A stretch of DNA of 20,345 bases from the IMG/VR virus record IMGVR_UViG_3300025806_000294, positions 1 through 20,345 of that record. The stretch is one strand, 5' to 3'. The stretch comes from a virus. Shown here in pieces: positions 1 through 9,500 of the stretch. Each line of letters starts with the position of its first letter. Positions within the stretch are counted from its first letter, which is position 1. The translations under genes were made by a program, and so were the position numbers. The notes under the pieces are model-generated. The model was not told the DNA's origin, made no database searches, and worked only from the letters and a program-made list of their open reading frames with translations.

Positions 1-2269
1 CCTTCTGGTTACTTAACGAATCAAACAAAGCCTTTAGCTCAGGGTCTGCGTTAACCTTACTAACAATAGAAGTATCTGAAATCCTATCAATACCCACAAC
101 ACCCTTAGGGGTTACCTTTAATCCCTTGAAACCCTGAACAATGCCCTTAGGGTCTAAGCTGTTGGTTAATTGAATGAGCTTATCACCCAACCCTACAAGA
201 GCTTTGTATCGTGGACTCTGAAGTCTAATGTTATCCTTAGCAGCCTTAAGCTGTGGCTCAGCCATGTAACCTTCTGCTCCGAAGAACATGTGACCAAAGC
301 CCCTAAGCAATGCTCTTTCCTGTGTAGTATTACTACCGGGTTTAATTACATACTTAACACCAGAGCCAATGATATTACGCATCATGTGGTTAGTCTGGAA
401 GCTATTGTTCTGAATAACATTAAACCTATGAGTTCCCGACTGATTGTTGAAGGTATGATAAAAAGGTTTACCTGAATATTGACCTAGCATCCCAGCAACT
501 TCCATGTGCTTTGCTACAAAACTAAAGTAAGCTGGTCGTAGTTCGCTCCCTGCTACAGGTATAATAGGTTTACCCTGCTCATCTTGCTTTACTAAATACT
601 CTGGGTTGTGCTCTGGTATAAGTGCATACTGGGCAGCTGGAGTATATTTAGCTCTAACCTTTTCGACAGCTTCCTTTTGTTGAAGTAAGACTTCCCTCCT
701 GTACATTAAATCTTTAGCGTTCGTAGGTCTAAGGGCTAACTTATTAGCTATGTCTTCTAGCTCTAGGTTAATAGCTTCAAGCTTAGCTGCCTGCTTTTGA
801 CCAATCTGCATAACCTTATTGATACGCTCACTACCTTGCTCTACTAAGTTGTGAGTAAAGTTTTCTGAAGTTGGCCCAAAGATAACCGGGTTAGTAGCTA
901 CAGCTGCAGATTGTAATGCTGCAAAAAGAACACCTCTTCTGCTATCAATAACACTCATAACCTGAGAAGAGTTATGAATGGCTTCTTCTACTTCCTCGGG
1001 TACGGGGTTAGGGTTAGCTCCAGATCTAGTAGGAAGTAAGCTACTCTCGTACTGGTATCTGCCCTCAGTTGGTGGTACATATAAGAACTGCTTGTTAAAG
1101 TTTGGTACAGATACATTACCAGCTTCTTGCCTTAGAACCTGCTCACCAAATGGTGTCAACACGTACTGAGACTCACCGCCCTCAGGCCCCATGTTAACCT
1201 TATTAACCATGCGTGGGTTAACTGCTTGGTAGTAAGCCATCAAAGACTTACCGATTAACTCAAAGGCTTCAGGGGTAAGGTTACGGAAGTCCTGCACATA
1301 CTCATCAGTATCTGTGCCTTCCATGTCTGCTATAACTCTACGAAGTTGTTGGAAACTATCACGACCAAGACGAGACATACTAACATCTGCTTCATCTACT
1401 ACCGCAGGGTCAAAGGTATCCTCTTCTTTAGTCGCTATCTTTTCTCTAGCAGCAGCTTGGTTTAGCATAAAATCTTCAACCGCCATAGAGATTACAGGGT
1501 TAAACTTTTTATTGATACCAGCTACCTGCTCACTACCTTCAACTGACCTACGATTAGTCAATCCACCCAAAGCTTTCTTAGAAGTAAAGATATTCTGAGG
1601 TGTTAAGATTAAAGAACTTTTGTCCTTTCTCATCATCATAGGTTTATCTTTAGAGCTCTCTAGCTTAGCCTTATCCTTAGCTTCAATAGTCTCTTCAAAC
1701 TTATCGGTACCTACATCCACGTCAGCTGCTACATTGTCAAACGAATCCAACCTAAGGTTCACTACATCATAAGCCAATGGGGTGTTCACTGTAGCTGCCA
1801 ACCTAGTACCAGTGTAAGGTCCTAGTTGAGTAACTATGTTATCTAAGTTTGTAGATAAACCGTTAGCTCTAAGGAGGCTAGGGACCTTTTCAGATTCCCT
1901 TTGAGCTTGTTGCTCAGGACTTAGTTCTTCTACAGGAGCTCCTGCAGTTTCTATAGTTTCCTTAAGAGCATCAGCTGTGCCTACCGAAGTAGCACCCTGT
2001 TCATGGGCAGTCTCTGTCGCAGCAATTGTAGCATCAAGCCTATCTTTAGCTGATAAGCCTAAAGAGTCTACTGGGTTTTTTAATAAACCTACAGACTCAA
2101 GCTCTGCCTCTGTAGCTGTACTAATAAGTGGGGCATCCCGCCCCTTTTCTTCATCCTTGGGAATGGCAGGAGCATCTTGCTCTAAGTTTTGTATCAAGTC
2201 GTATTGCTTAGCTTTTACGTCTTGCGGTGTTTCAAAGACTTGACCTACTACTCTTGGGCCTTTAGCCAT
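1..2269 (-). CDS. Giant internal virion protein, partial; possible virion RNA polymerase
   Basis: The frame is open from the ATG at 2269 to the left edge: 756 codons, no stop, so the C-terminus is missing. The start lies in a TAATG overlap with the stop of the 1581-residue gene. Residues 1-130 are acidic and low in complexity and contain a short motif, ATEAELESVGLLK (52-64), shared with the upstream giant. Residues about 480-545 look like a coiled coil. Residues 602-634 (around SGTHRF, 611-616) resemble the palm entry of T7-type single-subunit RNA polymerases: Arg615 would match the Arg of DxxGR/TxxGR, and Gln625, Asn627, Met629, Arg631 and Ile633-Ile634 fall at the same offsets as Q, N, M, K, L-L in T7 RNAP. 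The catalytic Asp, Lys/Tyr and HD motifs would lie beyond the window, so this is unproven. Placement after the ejection proteins fits a protein packaged in the virion and injected. The alternative is another internal core protein with no enzymatic role. Confidence 0.85.
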   Translation of the reverse strand, partial: MAKGPRVVGQVFETPQDVKAKQYDLIQNLEQDAPAIPKDEEKGRDAPLISTATEAELESVGLLKNPVDSLGLSAKDRLDATIAATETAHEQGATSVGTADALKETIETAGAPVEELSPEQQAQRESEKVPSLLRANGLSTNLDNIVTQLGPYTGTRLAATVNTPLAYDVVNLRLDSFDNVAADVDVGTDKFEETIEAKDKAKLESSKDKPMMMRKDKSSLILTPQNIFTSKKALGGLTNRRSVEGSEQVAGINKKFNPVISMAVEDFMLNQAAAREKIATKEEDTFDPAVVDEADVSMSRLGRDSFQQLRRVIADMEGTDTDEYVQDFRNLTPEAFELIGKSLMAYYQAVNPRMVNKVNMGPEGGESQYVLTPFGEQVLRQEAGNVSVPNFNKQFLYVPPTEGRYQYESSLLPTRSGANPNPVPEEVEEAIHNSSQVMSVIDSRRGVLFAALQSAAVATNPVIFGPTSENFTHNLVEQGSERINKVMQIGQKQAAKLEAINLELEDIANKLALRPTNAKDLMYRREVLLQQKEAVEKVRAKYTPAAQYALIPEHNPEYLVKQDEQGKPIIPVAGSELRPAYFSFVAKHMEVAGMLGQYSGKPFYHTFNNQSGTHRFNVIQNNSFQTNHMMRNIIGSGVKYVIKPGSNTTQERALLRGFGHMFFGAEGYMAEPQLKAAKDNIRLQSPRYKALVGLGDKLIQLTNSLDPKGIVQGFKGLKVTPKGVVGIDRISDTSIVSKVNADPELKALFDSLSNQK

Positions 2270-5200
2270 TAGTTATCTCCTGTTATCCATTGGGCTTGTA
2301 CCATACTATCGTAGATACGATGTTTGAATGGTGATCCTAAAGGGAGAAGACTCGCACCTGATTTAACAGTAGCTCTTGAGTCACCTTCTATAAGACCATG
2401 CCCTAGTTTATAAACGTTTTCAAAGATAGCAGAAGAAGGTGCTTCACCAGTACCGAAGTTCCAGATAGCTTCACCCATAGTTCTACTTCTATCTTCATAC
2501 AAAGGGAACAGCATGTTGTTGCTAAGAACCCTTTCAGTTGTACCTAGTAACCCTGAACTATACAGGGCTCTGAGGTACTTTTCGTTATCTTCTAAGTAAG
2601 GTGAAGACTCACCAAACTTAATAAGGTCCTTCAAGTGTTGAGCAGCATAACCAAGTAACAGCATAGACATTAAAGTTGCAAACGTAGAGTACTTAAACCC
2701 TGGAGTTGCACTCTTAACTAGGTCATACAGTCTTGGTATGTGATGCGCTGTGAACTTAGATATAAAACCTTGGAACTGCGTAAACATAGCGTAGTGAGGA
2801 TCACTGTAGAACAAAGGTCTGCCCATAGCATCTGGTAAAGGTACAGCTTCATTGATAAAGTTAAACAAACCGTTATCAAACTGTGCTTCCCAATCTGCTT
2901 GTAACTTAGGGCTAGGGTTACCTTCAGCTGCTAGTAACTCCTCAGACAACTCTAACATCCTGTCAGGTGGTACACCCATCTTCTCGAGGAACCTTCGGGC
3001 TTCTCGAGTTTCGTTAGTGTCAGCTGTACCTTCGTTCTTCTGCTGGTGTAGTATGTCTAAGTTTCTGATTAAGAAGTCATTAAAGAAAGAAGCTCGGACA
3101 GTACGTGTTGCATTAGTAACAGCATTCAAACCAATCACCTTAAAGAATGCATCCATAAGGTTCTTAGTGAACTTGTTAAATTCTGTAACACCTGTTAGCT
3201 GAGCCTGACCTGTCCTAGCGTCACCGTAACCTACCCTTCTATTCAAACCTGCAGGGTCATTGTACTCAACAAACCGTACATCTGTGTCCTTTTTATTTCT
3301 ACTTTTAATCTTAGTCTCAAAGCTACTACGCTGTGGGGCAATGCCCGTAAGCCTACCAACCTCTGCAAAGTACTCAAAGATCTCACGCCCTAAGATCATA
3401 CCTAAGCTACCTACGTTCTTGTTAAGTGTTTTTACATCAACACCTACAGGTGTCAAAGCAAACTCAACAATAGACATAGGGGCTGCAAGGCCAAGCATAG
3501 TGAGTACACCAGTAAGCGTCAATGCTTTCTGAGTACCCCTAAGTACGTCACTCTCAATACGTTTGTAGTTACCAGAGTCAGCGTTAATAAGATCTCGAGT
3601 AAGCCTTGCTATGTCATTGACATCAGCGTTAGCAACTTCTGCATCAGCAGACTCTTCCTCAAGCCCTTCGGTAAACTCTCGTTGTATCTTATCAAACATA
3701 CTGGTAAGTAGTGAACTATTAGGTCCAACAAACTTAGTCATAGTAGTGTATCGAGCTGCAGACTTCATAGAGTTTTCTAAGTTATCAAAGAGATTATTCT
3801 CAAAGAACTCAGAAAAAGCGTTGTTATCTGCAATATCTAACGATCTACGCTTGTGTGTCTTAGGGTTTATACCACCTTTAGTTAAGTCGAATGCATCGTC
3901 TAGTGTGTTAATCTCAGGGTTATCCAAGATAGCATTAGTAACAGCATTAGCTTCTTCAACATTCAGTCCTTTCTCTGACATAAGAAGGTTAATAAACTTT
4001 TCTTTGTTAGCAGAAATAGCTGACTTTAAAAAGCTTTTACTTCTAAAGATGTGATCCTGAAGGTCCCCAATAGGGGGTATGTTAGCCCGTGCCTGCGCAA
4101 GAGTAACGCTTTCATACATCTTACGGTCTACTTGATACAGTCTATCAATAAGGTCCTTAAGAGCTGCAGAGTTTTCTTGAAACTCAGGCTTAGATAGGTT
4201 GTCCCAATCAATCATAGCAACAACAGAGTCACCAGTTATCCATGTCTGGTTGTTATCTTGCTTCTCTGTTACAGGTTTAATGTGTACATTATAAAAATCA
4301 TACACAAGAGCAGACAGTGCCTCACGCTTAGCACCAGATCTTCTACCGTCTAGTTTAAAAGCAGAATACAAAGCTCTAACTTCAGGTATTACTCGTTCAA
4401 AGGATTCAAAGTTAAGCATCTTATCTGAGTGAAAGTCAATACCAGCATGTACTTTGGTAGCCTTACCACCAAGCATATCGTATAAACGTCTCAGAGTCTT
4501 GCTCTTTTGCAGTCTCTCGATAGTAAAGACAGTATCCCTAGCATCCCTAAGGGTAAACGCAGGGTCCATTAGACCGTCCTTAAGGGACTCTGTGGAGGGC
4601 TTAGCATCATAGTCTGTTTGACCAGCATCAGCTCTATCGGAGAACTTTACGTCCTCGACTGCCTCTGCATCTACGTCAGCTTGTTTCATCTGATCGTACT
4701 CATCTATGTCGCCTTTAGGTTTCTTAGGCTTAGGGCTACTCTTAGCTCTAGTAGTATCAGCCCACTCTTCTTCAATAATCTCACTAAGATCAGCTACACG
4801 CCCTGTATCGGGGTCCTTAGCTTCTGAACGGAATGTATCAGCAGCGTCATCAAACCTGCCATCATACTCAGACATAGCAACAGTTGCATCTCGCCACTGA
4901 CCTGCTTCCCAAACACCACCGGGTAAAGAAAAACCTGCACCCATAAGTCCACCAGCTATAACAGCATTGGTCATTCGGTGTTGTAGTTCGTCAAAGTCCC
5001 AAGTTTTCTCAGAGCCTATGACTGCAGCAGTGTACATTGTGAGTTCCTGAAGCATCTCTGTGCTTCCCTCGAATGCTGCACCCTGTGCCAATCGCTTAGA
5101 TAAGTCTTTTAAGACAGCACCTTTGGTTAGTTGTAACTTTGTAAACTTAGCTACGTCATCTGCATAAGAAACAATCTGTCTCTTAGTCATTTTCTGTAGT

Positions 5201-7014
5201 GCAAGTGCAGCTTGTTCTCTAGTAAGGCCTACTCGCAATGCATTACCAACTTTATCAGAAGGTAACATCGACACTGCTCTTGCTCTTGAAGGTCCTGTAG
5301 ATTGCATAACCAACTTGATAGCTGATTCTTTACCCTCTTTAGTAAGAAACTGAGAAGGTTTAATAAGACCTGCAGCACCCTTGACACCAAAGACATCTAG
5401 TGCAGCAGCTATACCACCGCCTACAATAGCAACACCATAGTTCTTTTGGTCTTGCTCTCCGGGCATTTCATCCAGAATCATACCTGAATACATAGCTACT
5501 GGAACACTAAGGCTACCTCCGAATGTAAAAGGAGCAGCCACAATAGAAGCGATAGTCACCCCCATAAAAGGCATAGAGGTTGCAAGGTTAGCACCCACAA
5601 ACTCACCAATCTCCCCAAGGTCTGTCCAGTTTACATCACGGTAGTCTAAACGTACTTTAGGTTTGTCAGATAGTTGCTGTCTTGAGTAGTCAATACTGCC
5701 CAGAAGTGATGCCTCAGCCTCTTCAAAGCCTGTTACGTCAGCAGCCATTACACCTACTTGCTTAAATGCATTACCAACCATGGTAAGTGCAGAGTCCCAA
5801 GACTGGGAGAAGGGGTGTATAGCTCTGTTCTCGTATGTAGCATTGTTGTTACGAATAACTACATCAGTGTAGAAGTCAGGCATGAGTGAGTACTCTGCTT
5901 CATTCAAGGCTCTCTTCTTAGCTATGATTTCTCCACCAGTACTCTCAAGGCTAGCAGCCTTAATAATCTGAGAAGCAATCTCTATGTCACTCTTCTTTCT
6001 GTACGGATCAGCAATAGACCGATCAGCTACTCCATGTAAGTATCGTGAGTAGTCATCATCGCTCATAGTCTTAGTAGTTCTACCAATAAGGGTAGGCTTA
6101 GCAATACCTGAGGATATCAAAAGATTCTGGAAAGAGTTACCCTCCTCGTCTACTAGGTCACCAACCTTACGGCCATACCCAGCATCTTCATCTTTTACTT
6201 TTACTTTAGTGTAGCCGTAACGGTTAGCTAACGAAGCAATGTACTGCTTAGCTACCTGACCACCAGACTCACCCATGATGTAGCCCTTATCCTTAAGGAC
6301 CTTTTCAACTTCCTCGATGTCTATCCCTTCAAACCTAACAGACTCGCTAGTTTCTTTATTACGGAAAGTATCACCATCAATAAACTTATATCCTGAGTCA
6401 CCGATGTCATAGTCGGCTTCGGAGGGTGCAGCCTCAGGAACTGCTCTCCTCTTTTCTGCGTAACTTGAGACAGCATCAGAGACTCTCTTCATGCGCTTAT
6501 GCACACCAGAGCCAGTTACCTCTGAGTTACGGTAGTCATTGTTATCAAGGAACTCCTGAGATGCCTGAGCGTAGTTACCTTGATTAAGTAGTTTTAGAAA
6601 CGTAGGTGAATGTCCAAGGTCTCCTCGGTACTCAGCTTGTATAAGCTCAGCCTGAAGGTCCTCAGGGTATTCATCTAAGTTTGGGATTCTTGTTCTGGCT
6701 CTATCAACGTGGTGTGTAAATGCAGCTTCAAAACCTGCTTCAATCCACTGACCAGTTTGGCCTACACCTTGAGTAGTAATACCCTTAGTGTCGGTATAAG
6801 GGGTAGCAACGTACCCCTCTTCCTCTACGACTCTCTTCTCAGCATAAGTAAGTGGGCGACCAATGTTACCCTCTACCTGTGCTATAGCGTCAGAGCCATA
6901 GTAGACTTCCTTGTCCACCGTACTATCAACTGTAGGATTAGAGTCGGTACTTGCGCTCTTTAGCAAACCTACCTCTTGTAATTCTTCATCTGTAGCTTTA
7001 ATCTTGTCGCTCAT
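2269..7014 (-). CDS. Giant internal virion/ejection protein with GH24 lysozyme and SNase-like nuclease domains
   Basis: This 1581-residue protein is probably stored in the capsid and ejected during infection. Residues about 50-190 form a GH24 (T4-lysozyme-type) muramidase: Glu66, Asp75 and Thr81 are spaced exactly as Glu11, Asp20 and Thr26 of T4 lysozyme, and the C-terminal lobe (LGHSPTFLKLL, then VHKRMKRVS at 171-179) is present. Residues about 205-335 match staphylococcal nuclease: IDGDTF at 212-217 gives Asp213 and Asp215, then Arg227, Asp232, Glu235 and YGR with Arg282. Only the Thr41 equivalent is changed (Ile233). Hydrophobic stretches at about 473-510, 526-550, 684-700, 1165-1190 and 1440-1460 could enter the host membrane, as T7 gp16 does. 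Residues 750-815 are charged linker. The last 170 residues resemble a C-terminal domain seen in other large phage virion proteins (recalled, not searched). The ATG at 7014 has AGGAGA upstream. Role by inference: local wall digestion, channel formation and possibly cleavage of host nucleic acid. Confidence 0.9.
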   Translation of the reverse strand: MSDKIKATDEELQEVGLLKSASTDSNPTVDSTVDKEVYYGSDAIAQVEGNIGRPLTYAEKRVVEEEGYVATPYTDTKGITTQGVGQTGQWIEAGFEAAFTHHVDRARTRIPNLDEYPEDLQAELIQAEYRGDLGHSPTFLKLLNQGNYAQASQEFLDNNDYRNSEVTGSGVHKRMKRVSDAVSSYAEKRRAVPEAAPSEADYDIGDSGYKFIDGDTFRNKETSESVRFEGIDIEEVEKVLKDKGYIMGESGGQVAKQYIASLANRYGYTKVKVKDEDAGYGRKVGDLVDEEGNSFQNLLISSGIAKPTLIGRTTKTMSDDDYSRYLHGVADRSIADPYRKKSDIEIASQIIKAASLESTGGEIIAKKRALNEAEYSLMPDFYTDVVIRNNNATYENRAIHPFSQSWDSALTMVGNAFKQVGVMAADVTGFEEAEASLLGSIDYSRQQLSDKPKVRLDYRDVNWTDLGEIGEFVGANLATSMPFMGVTIASIVAAPFTFGGSLSVPVAMYSGMILDEMPGEQDQKNYGVAIVGGGIAAALDVFGVKGAAGLIKPSQFLTKEGKESAIKLVMQSTGPSRARAVSMLPSDKVGNALRVGLTREQAALALQKMTKRQIVSYADDVAKFTKLQLTKGAVLKDLSKRLAQGAAFEGSTEMLQELTMYTAAVIGSEKTWDFDELQHRMTNAVIAGGLMGAGFSLPGGVWEAGQWRDATVAMSEYDGRFDDAADTFRSEAKDPDTGRVADLSEIIEEEWADTTRAKSSPKPKKPKGDIDEYDQMKQADVDAEAVEDVKFSDRADAGQTDYDAKPSTESLKDGLMDPAFTLRDARDTVFTIERLQKSKTLRRLYDMLGGKATKVHAGIDFHSDKMLNFESFERVIPEVRALYSAFKLDGRRSGAKREALSALVYDFYNVHIKPVTEKQDNNQTWITGDSVVAMIDWDNLSKPEFQENSAALKDLIDRLYQVDRKMYESVTLAQARANIPPIGDLQDHIFRSKSFLKSAISANKEKFINLLMSEKGLNVEEANAVTNAILDNPEINTLDDAFDLTKGGINPKTHKRRSLDIADNNAFSEFFENNLFDNLENSMKSAARYTTMTKFVGPNSSLLTSMFDKIQREFTEGLEEESADAEVANADVNDIARLTRDLINADSGNYKRIESDVLRGTQKALTLTGVLTMLGLAAPMSIVEFALTPVGVDVKTLNKNVGSLGMILGREIFEYFAEVGRLTGIAPQRSSFETKIKSRNKKDTDVRFVEYNDPAGLNRRVGYGDARTGQAQLTGVTEFNKFTKNLMDAFFKVIGLNAVTNATRTVRASFFNDFLIRNLDILHQQKNEGTADTNETREARRFLEKMGVPPDRMLELSEELLAAEGNPSPKLQADWEAQFDNGLFNFINEAVPLPDAMGRPLFYSDPHYAMFTQFQGFISKFTAHHIPRLYDLVKSATPGFKYSTFATLMSMLLLGYAAQHLKDLIKFGESSPYLEDNEKYLRALYSSGLLGTTERVLSNNMLFPLYEDRSRTMGEAIWNFGTGEAPSSAIFENVYKLGHGLIEGDSRATVKSGASLLPLGSPFKHRIYDSMVQAQWITGDN

Positions 7015-7041
7015 TCCGACTTTCTCCTATGATTAATATAA

Positions 7042-9489
7042 TTACTTCATTTTATTTATTACGTCTTGCATGCTTCCTGCAAAGTACTTAGAGCTTGTAG
7101 CGGATTTATTTCTATCCATAGACATAACCCAAAGTAAAGCGGGGGATGCCCCCTGTCCTTTCTTATCAGCAGAGTCTTCTGATTCAGATTCCCAAAAGGT
7201 TTTAAACTCAGGTCCCATTTCTTCAGATTGCTTGTTGTAAAGTCTTTCTAAGTTACTCCACATAGCTACTTTGGGTACTGCTTTATTAGCACCTATTTCT
7301 TTACCAAAAGCACTAGCTAAATACTTAACTTTAGCTGTAGCTTTAGACCAAGCTTCGCCACCAATAGCATCTTCAGAGTCATCTCCTACAACCTTAAAGA
7401 AAGAAGGGCTGATTGAATACTCAGTCTCAACCTTAAGTCTTTCTTTTTCCATAAAGGCTGCAAGGTTTTTAGAATTACCTTCCATACCCCTAGCCACAGA
7501 CTGAATGTATTTTTGAACTGCATTAGTAGAAACCTCTTGCAGGTTAAAGTCACTAAAGTCAGTGCCTGCTGGGTAAAAGGATTTAAATGCTCTAGCAGCT
7601 CCATTTCTTACAGTGCCGTTTATAGCGGAGTTAAGTCTAGTAGTTAGTGCTTCAGCTTCCTCAGTCTCAAGTCCTTGTTCGCTAACATAAGTAGCAATAG
7701 AACCTTCAACATCAAGATCTATGTTAGCTCTTATACCAGAAATAATATCGTTACCAGTTAAACCAACCCCTACACTAAACCGCTTACCACCTTGAGCTGC
7801 TCTTACATTAGCAACAGGGAGTACAGGGTATACACCACTTGCATCTGGCTCTATACCTAAGGACTCGTAGAAGCTAGCGTCATCAAGACGAACCATTGTA
7901 CCGTCAGCAGAGAAAGCACCTGTAAGGTTTGTCTCTGTTTCTTTGTCGTAAATAGTTGCTACCTTAGAAGGGTCAATAGCTTTAGCTTTCTTCTCTGCTT
8001 TAAGAGTAGCTAAGCCTTCCTTACCATATATCTTCTCAAGCTCAAACTCTTGCTTTCTTTCAGCAGCTTGTACTTTCCACTCATTCTCTAGTACTTGACC
8101 AGCAAAGGTAACACCATCGTAGCCTAAGGCTCTAGAACCCACATAAGCGAATAGTGTCTTACGGAAAGCTGGGTCTTCCATACCTTCCTTAAACATATCC
8201 TTCATGCCACCCCAAAGTTTCTTAAGGAATCCTTCCTTCTCTTCTGGAGGTGCATCCTTCTTAGGAGCAGTACCTGCACCCTTAACTAGAGCATCCGCAT
8301 CAGTTTTAACTGGATCTGTAATAGTAGTCTCAGCTTCTTCAGCGTCTTGCTGTGTAAGGTTACTGCCACCTGTAACATCTGGTTGCGTAGTTGTAACAGC
8401 TGGTTGAGTAGGTGTTAAGTCTACTGCAGGTTCAACCACAGGGATATTAGATCCTTCTGGTTCAGGTATGTCTGGGAATAAAGCCTCTCCTGCTTCACTT
8501 CCTGCGTAAAGACCTGCACCTGTAGCCCCTGTTTTTATAGGGGAAACTGTAAACACTTCTTTAGTAGTTTTTACCGGATCATAAACCCCCGGCTGGCCCT
8601 CTCTTTGTACCTTGGTAGTGGTACTTTTACCCGGAACTGTTTTAGTGTTACCAAAGAAATCTCTAAACCTTTTAGGTAATTTACCTCTAGTAAAGTTACT
8701 TAGTTTACCAACAACCTTAGCTGCCCCACTAGTTACAGCGCTTCCTATTCTTGCAGCGGGGTATAAGGATACACCAGCAGCTGCAGCTTCTACAGGATTA
8801 TCTTTAACCCAGTTAGCAAACTCATAAGTTTTATCAAGTGTTTCTTGGCTAGAGACATCTTCTTCAAACCCAGAAGGTAAGTATGAAGGCCTTGGGGCTC
8901 TCATGTTATCAAAGAACGAGGGCTCTCTCTCAACTTCCTGTGATCCTTCAGAACCCACTGTCTGACTAAGTTTAGCTGGGCCTTGAGGCATAGAGTCTAA
9001 AAAGTTAGGATCAGTAACTTGAGGGATATTACCACCAAGCTGAGGTACTTGCTCTATGCCCCTAGTAGGTTCAGGTGCTTCAGGTGCTTCAGGTAAACCT
9101 TGAGCAGATTCTCCTAACACTACCTGTTCAGGTGGACGTAGGACAAAGTTATCAGAGTTTGGAAGAGGAGCAGCTGTAGGCATTGTAGGCTGAGGTATGT
9201 TCATTTGCACAGGGGGTACAACACCGATGTTATCAAAAGACTCTGGTGTATACTGTTGGTTAAATGCTGTGTCTACTGGCATTAGCTTAGATGGGTCCAT
9301 ATTTTGCTGGAATGCTAATTCCTGAGAGGTCTCTTGTAGCGGAATAAACTGCTGAGGTGCCATAGGTATCTGAACCTGAGGGATCTGCTGTTGTGTCATT
9401 TGAGGAACTTGGAATCTATTTACATCTTCCGCATCCATATCATCCACTAGGCCCCTAAGGAGCTTTGATAAATCTGTTATATTAGACAT
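7042..9489 (-). CDS. Internal virion (ejection) protein, Pro/Gln-rich N-terminus
   Basis: This 815-residue protein has no family I can name with certainty. Residues 25-200 are rich in Pro and Gln (PQMTQQQIPQVQIPMAPQQ at 29-47) and are probably disordered. Residues 232-262 and 312-337 are Ala/Gly-rich and weakly hydrophobic, compatible with membrane contact. A basic stretch at about 262-300 lies between them. Residues 338-415 are a Pro/Thr/Glu-rich linker. From about 416 an amphipathic segment (FLKKLWGGMKDMFKEGM) begins, followed by a charged helical region and a folded C-terminal half. It lies directly before the lysozyme-nuclease giant and after the Gly/Ala-rich protein, the place and size of P22 gp20-type or T7 gp15-type ejection proteins. 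The ATG at 9489 has AGGAGA seven bases or so upstream. A role in the ejection conduit is inferred from context; a scaffold-like role cannot be excluded. Confidence 0.8.
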   Translation of the reverse strand: MSNITDLSKLLRGLVDDMDAEDVNRFQVPQMTQQQIPQVQIPMAPQQFIPLQETSQELAFQQNMDPSKLMPVDTAFNQQYTPESFDNIGVVPPVQMNIPQPTMPTAAPLPNSDNFVLRPPEQVVLGESAQGLPEAPEAPEPTRGIEQVPQLGGNIPQVTDPNFLDSMPQGPAKLSQTVGSEGSQEVEREPSFFDNMRAPRPSYLPSGFEEDVSSQETLDKTYEFANWVKDNPVEAAAAGVSLYPAARIGSAVTSGAAKVVGKLSNFTRGKLPKRFRDFFGNTKTVPGKSTTTKVQREGQPGVYDPVKTTKEVFTVSPIKTGATGAGLYAGSEAGEALFPDIPEPEGSNIPVVEPAVDLTPTQPAVTTTQPDVTGGSNLTQQDAEEAETTITDPVKTDADALVKGAGTAPKKDAPPEEKEGFLKKLWGGMKDMFKEGMEDPAFRKTLFAYVGSRALGYDGVTFAGQVLENEWKVQAAERKQEFELEKIYGKEGLATLKAEKKAKAIDPSKVATIYDKETETNLTGAFSADGTMVRLDDASFYESLGIEPDASGVYPVLPVANVRAAQGGKRFSVGVGLTGNDIISGIRANIDLDVEGSIATYVSEQGLETEEAEALTTRLNSAINGTVRNGAARAFKSFYPAGTDFSDFNLQEVSTNAVQKYIQSVARGMEGNSKNLAAFMEKERLKVETEYSISPSFFKVVGDDSEDAIGGEAWSKATAKVKYLASAFGKEIGANKAVPKVAMWSNLERLYNKQSEEMGPEFKTFWESESEDSADKKGQGASPALLWVMSMDRNKSATSSKYFAGSMQDVINKMK

Positions 9490-9500
9490 ATTAGTCTCCT

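Noticed and set aside
728-785. RNA-polymerase motif A inside the visible part of the partial gene
   Set aside because: GIDRISD (residues 726-732) lies near the expected distance from Arg615 but lacks the DGxxSG context, so I do not count it as the catalytic Asp.
3611-4054. Plus-strand 147-residue frame
   Set aside because: It lies wholly opposite the well-supported 1581-residue gene, has low-complexity Ser/Leu composition and matches no family I know.
7386-7604. Minus-strand 72-residue frame within the 815-residue gene
   Set aside because: It is another frame of a gene whose main frame is continuous over 2.4 kb; there is no sign of a frameshift or nested gene.
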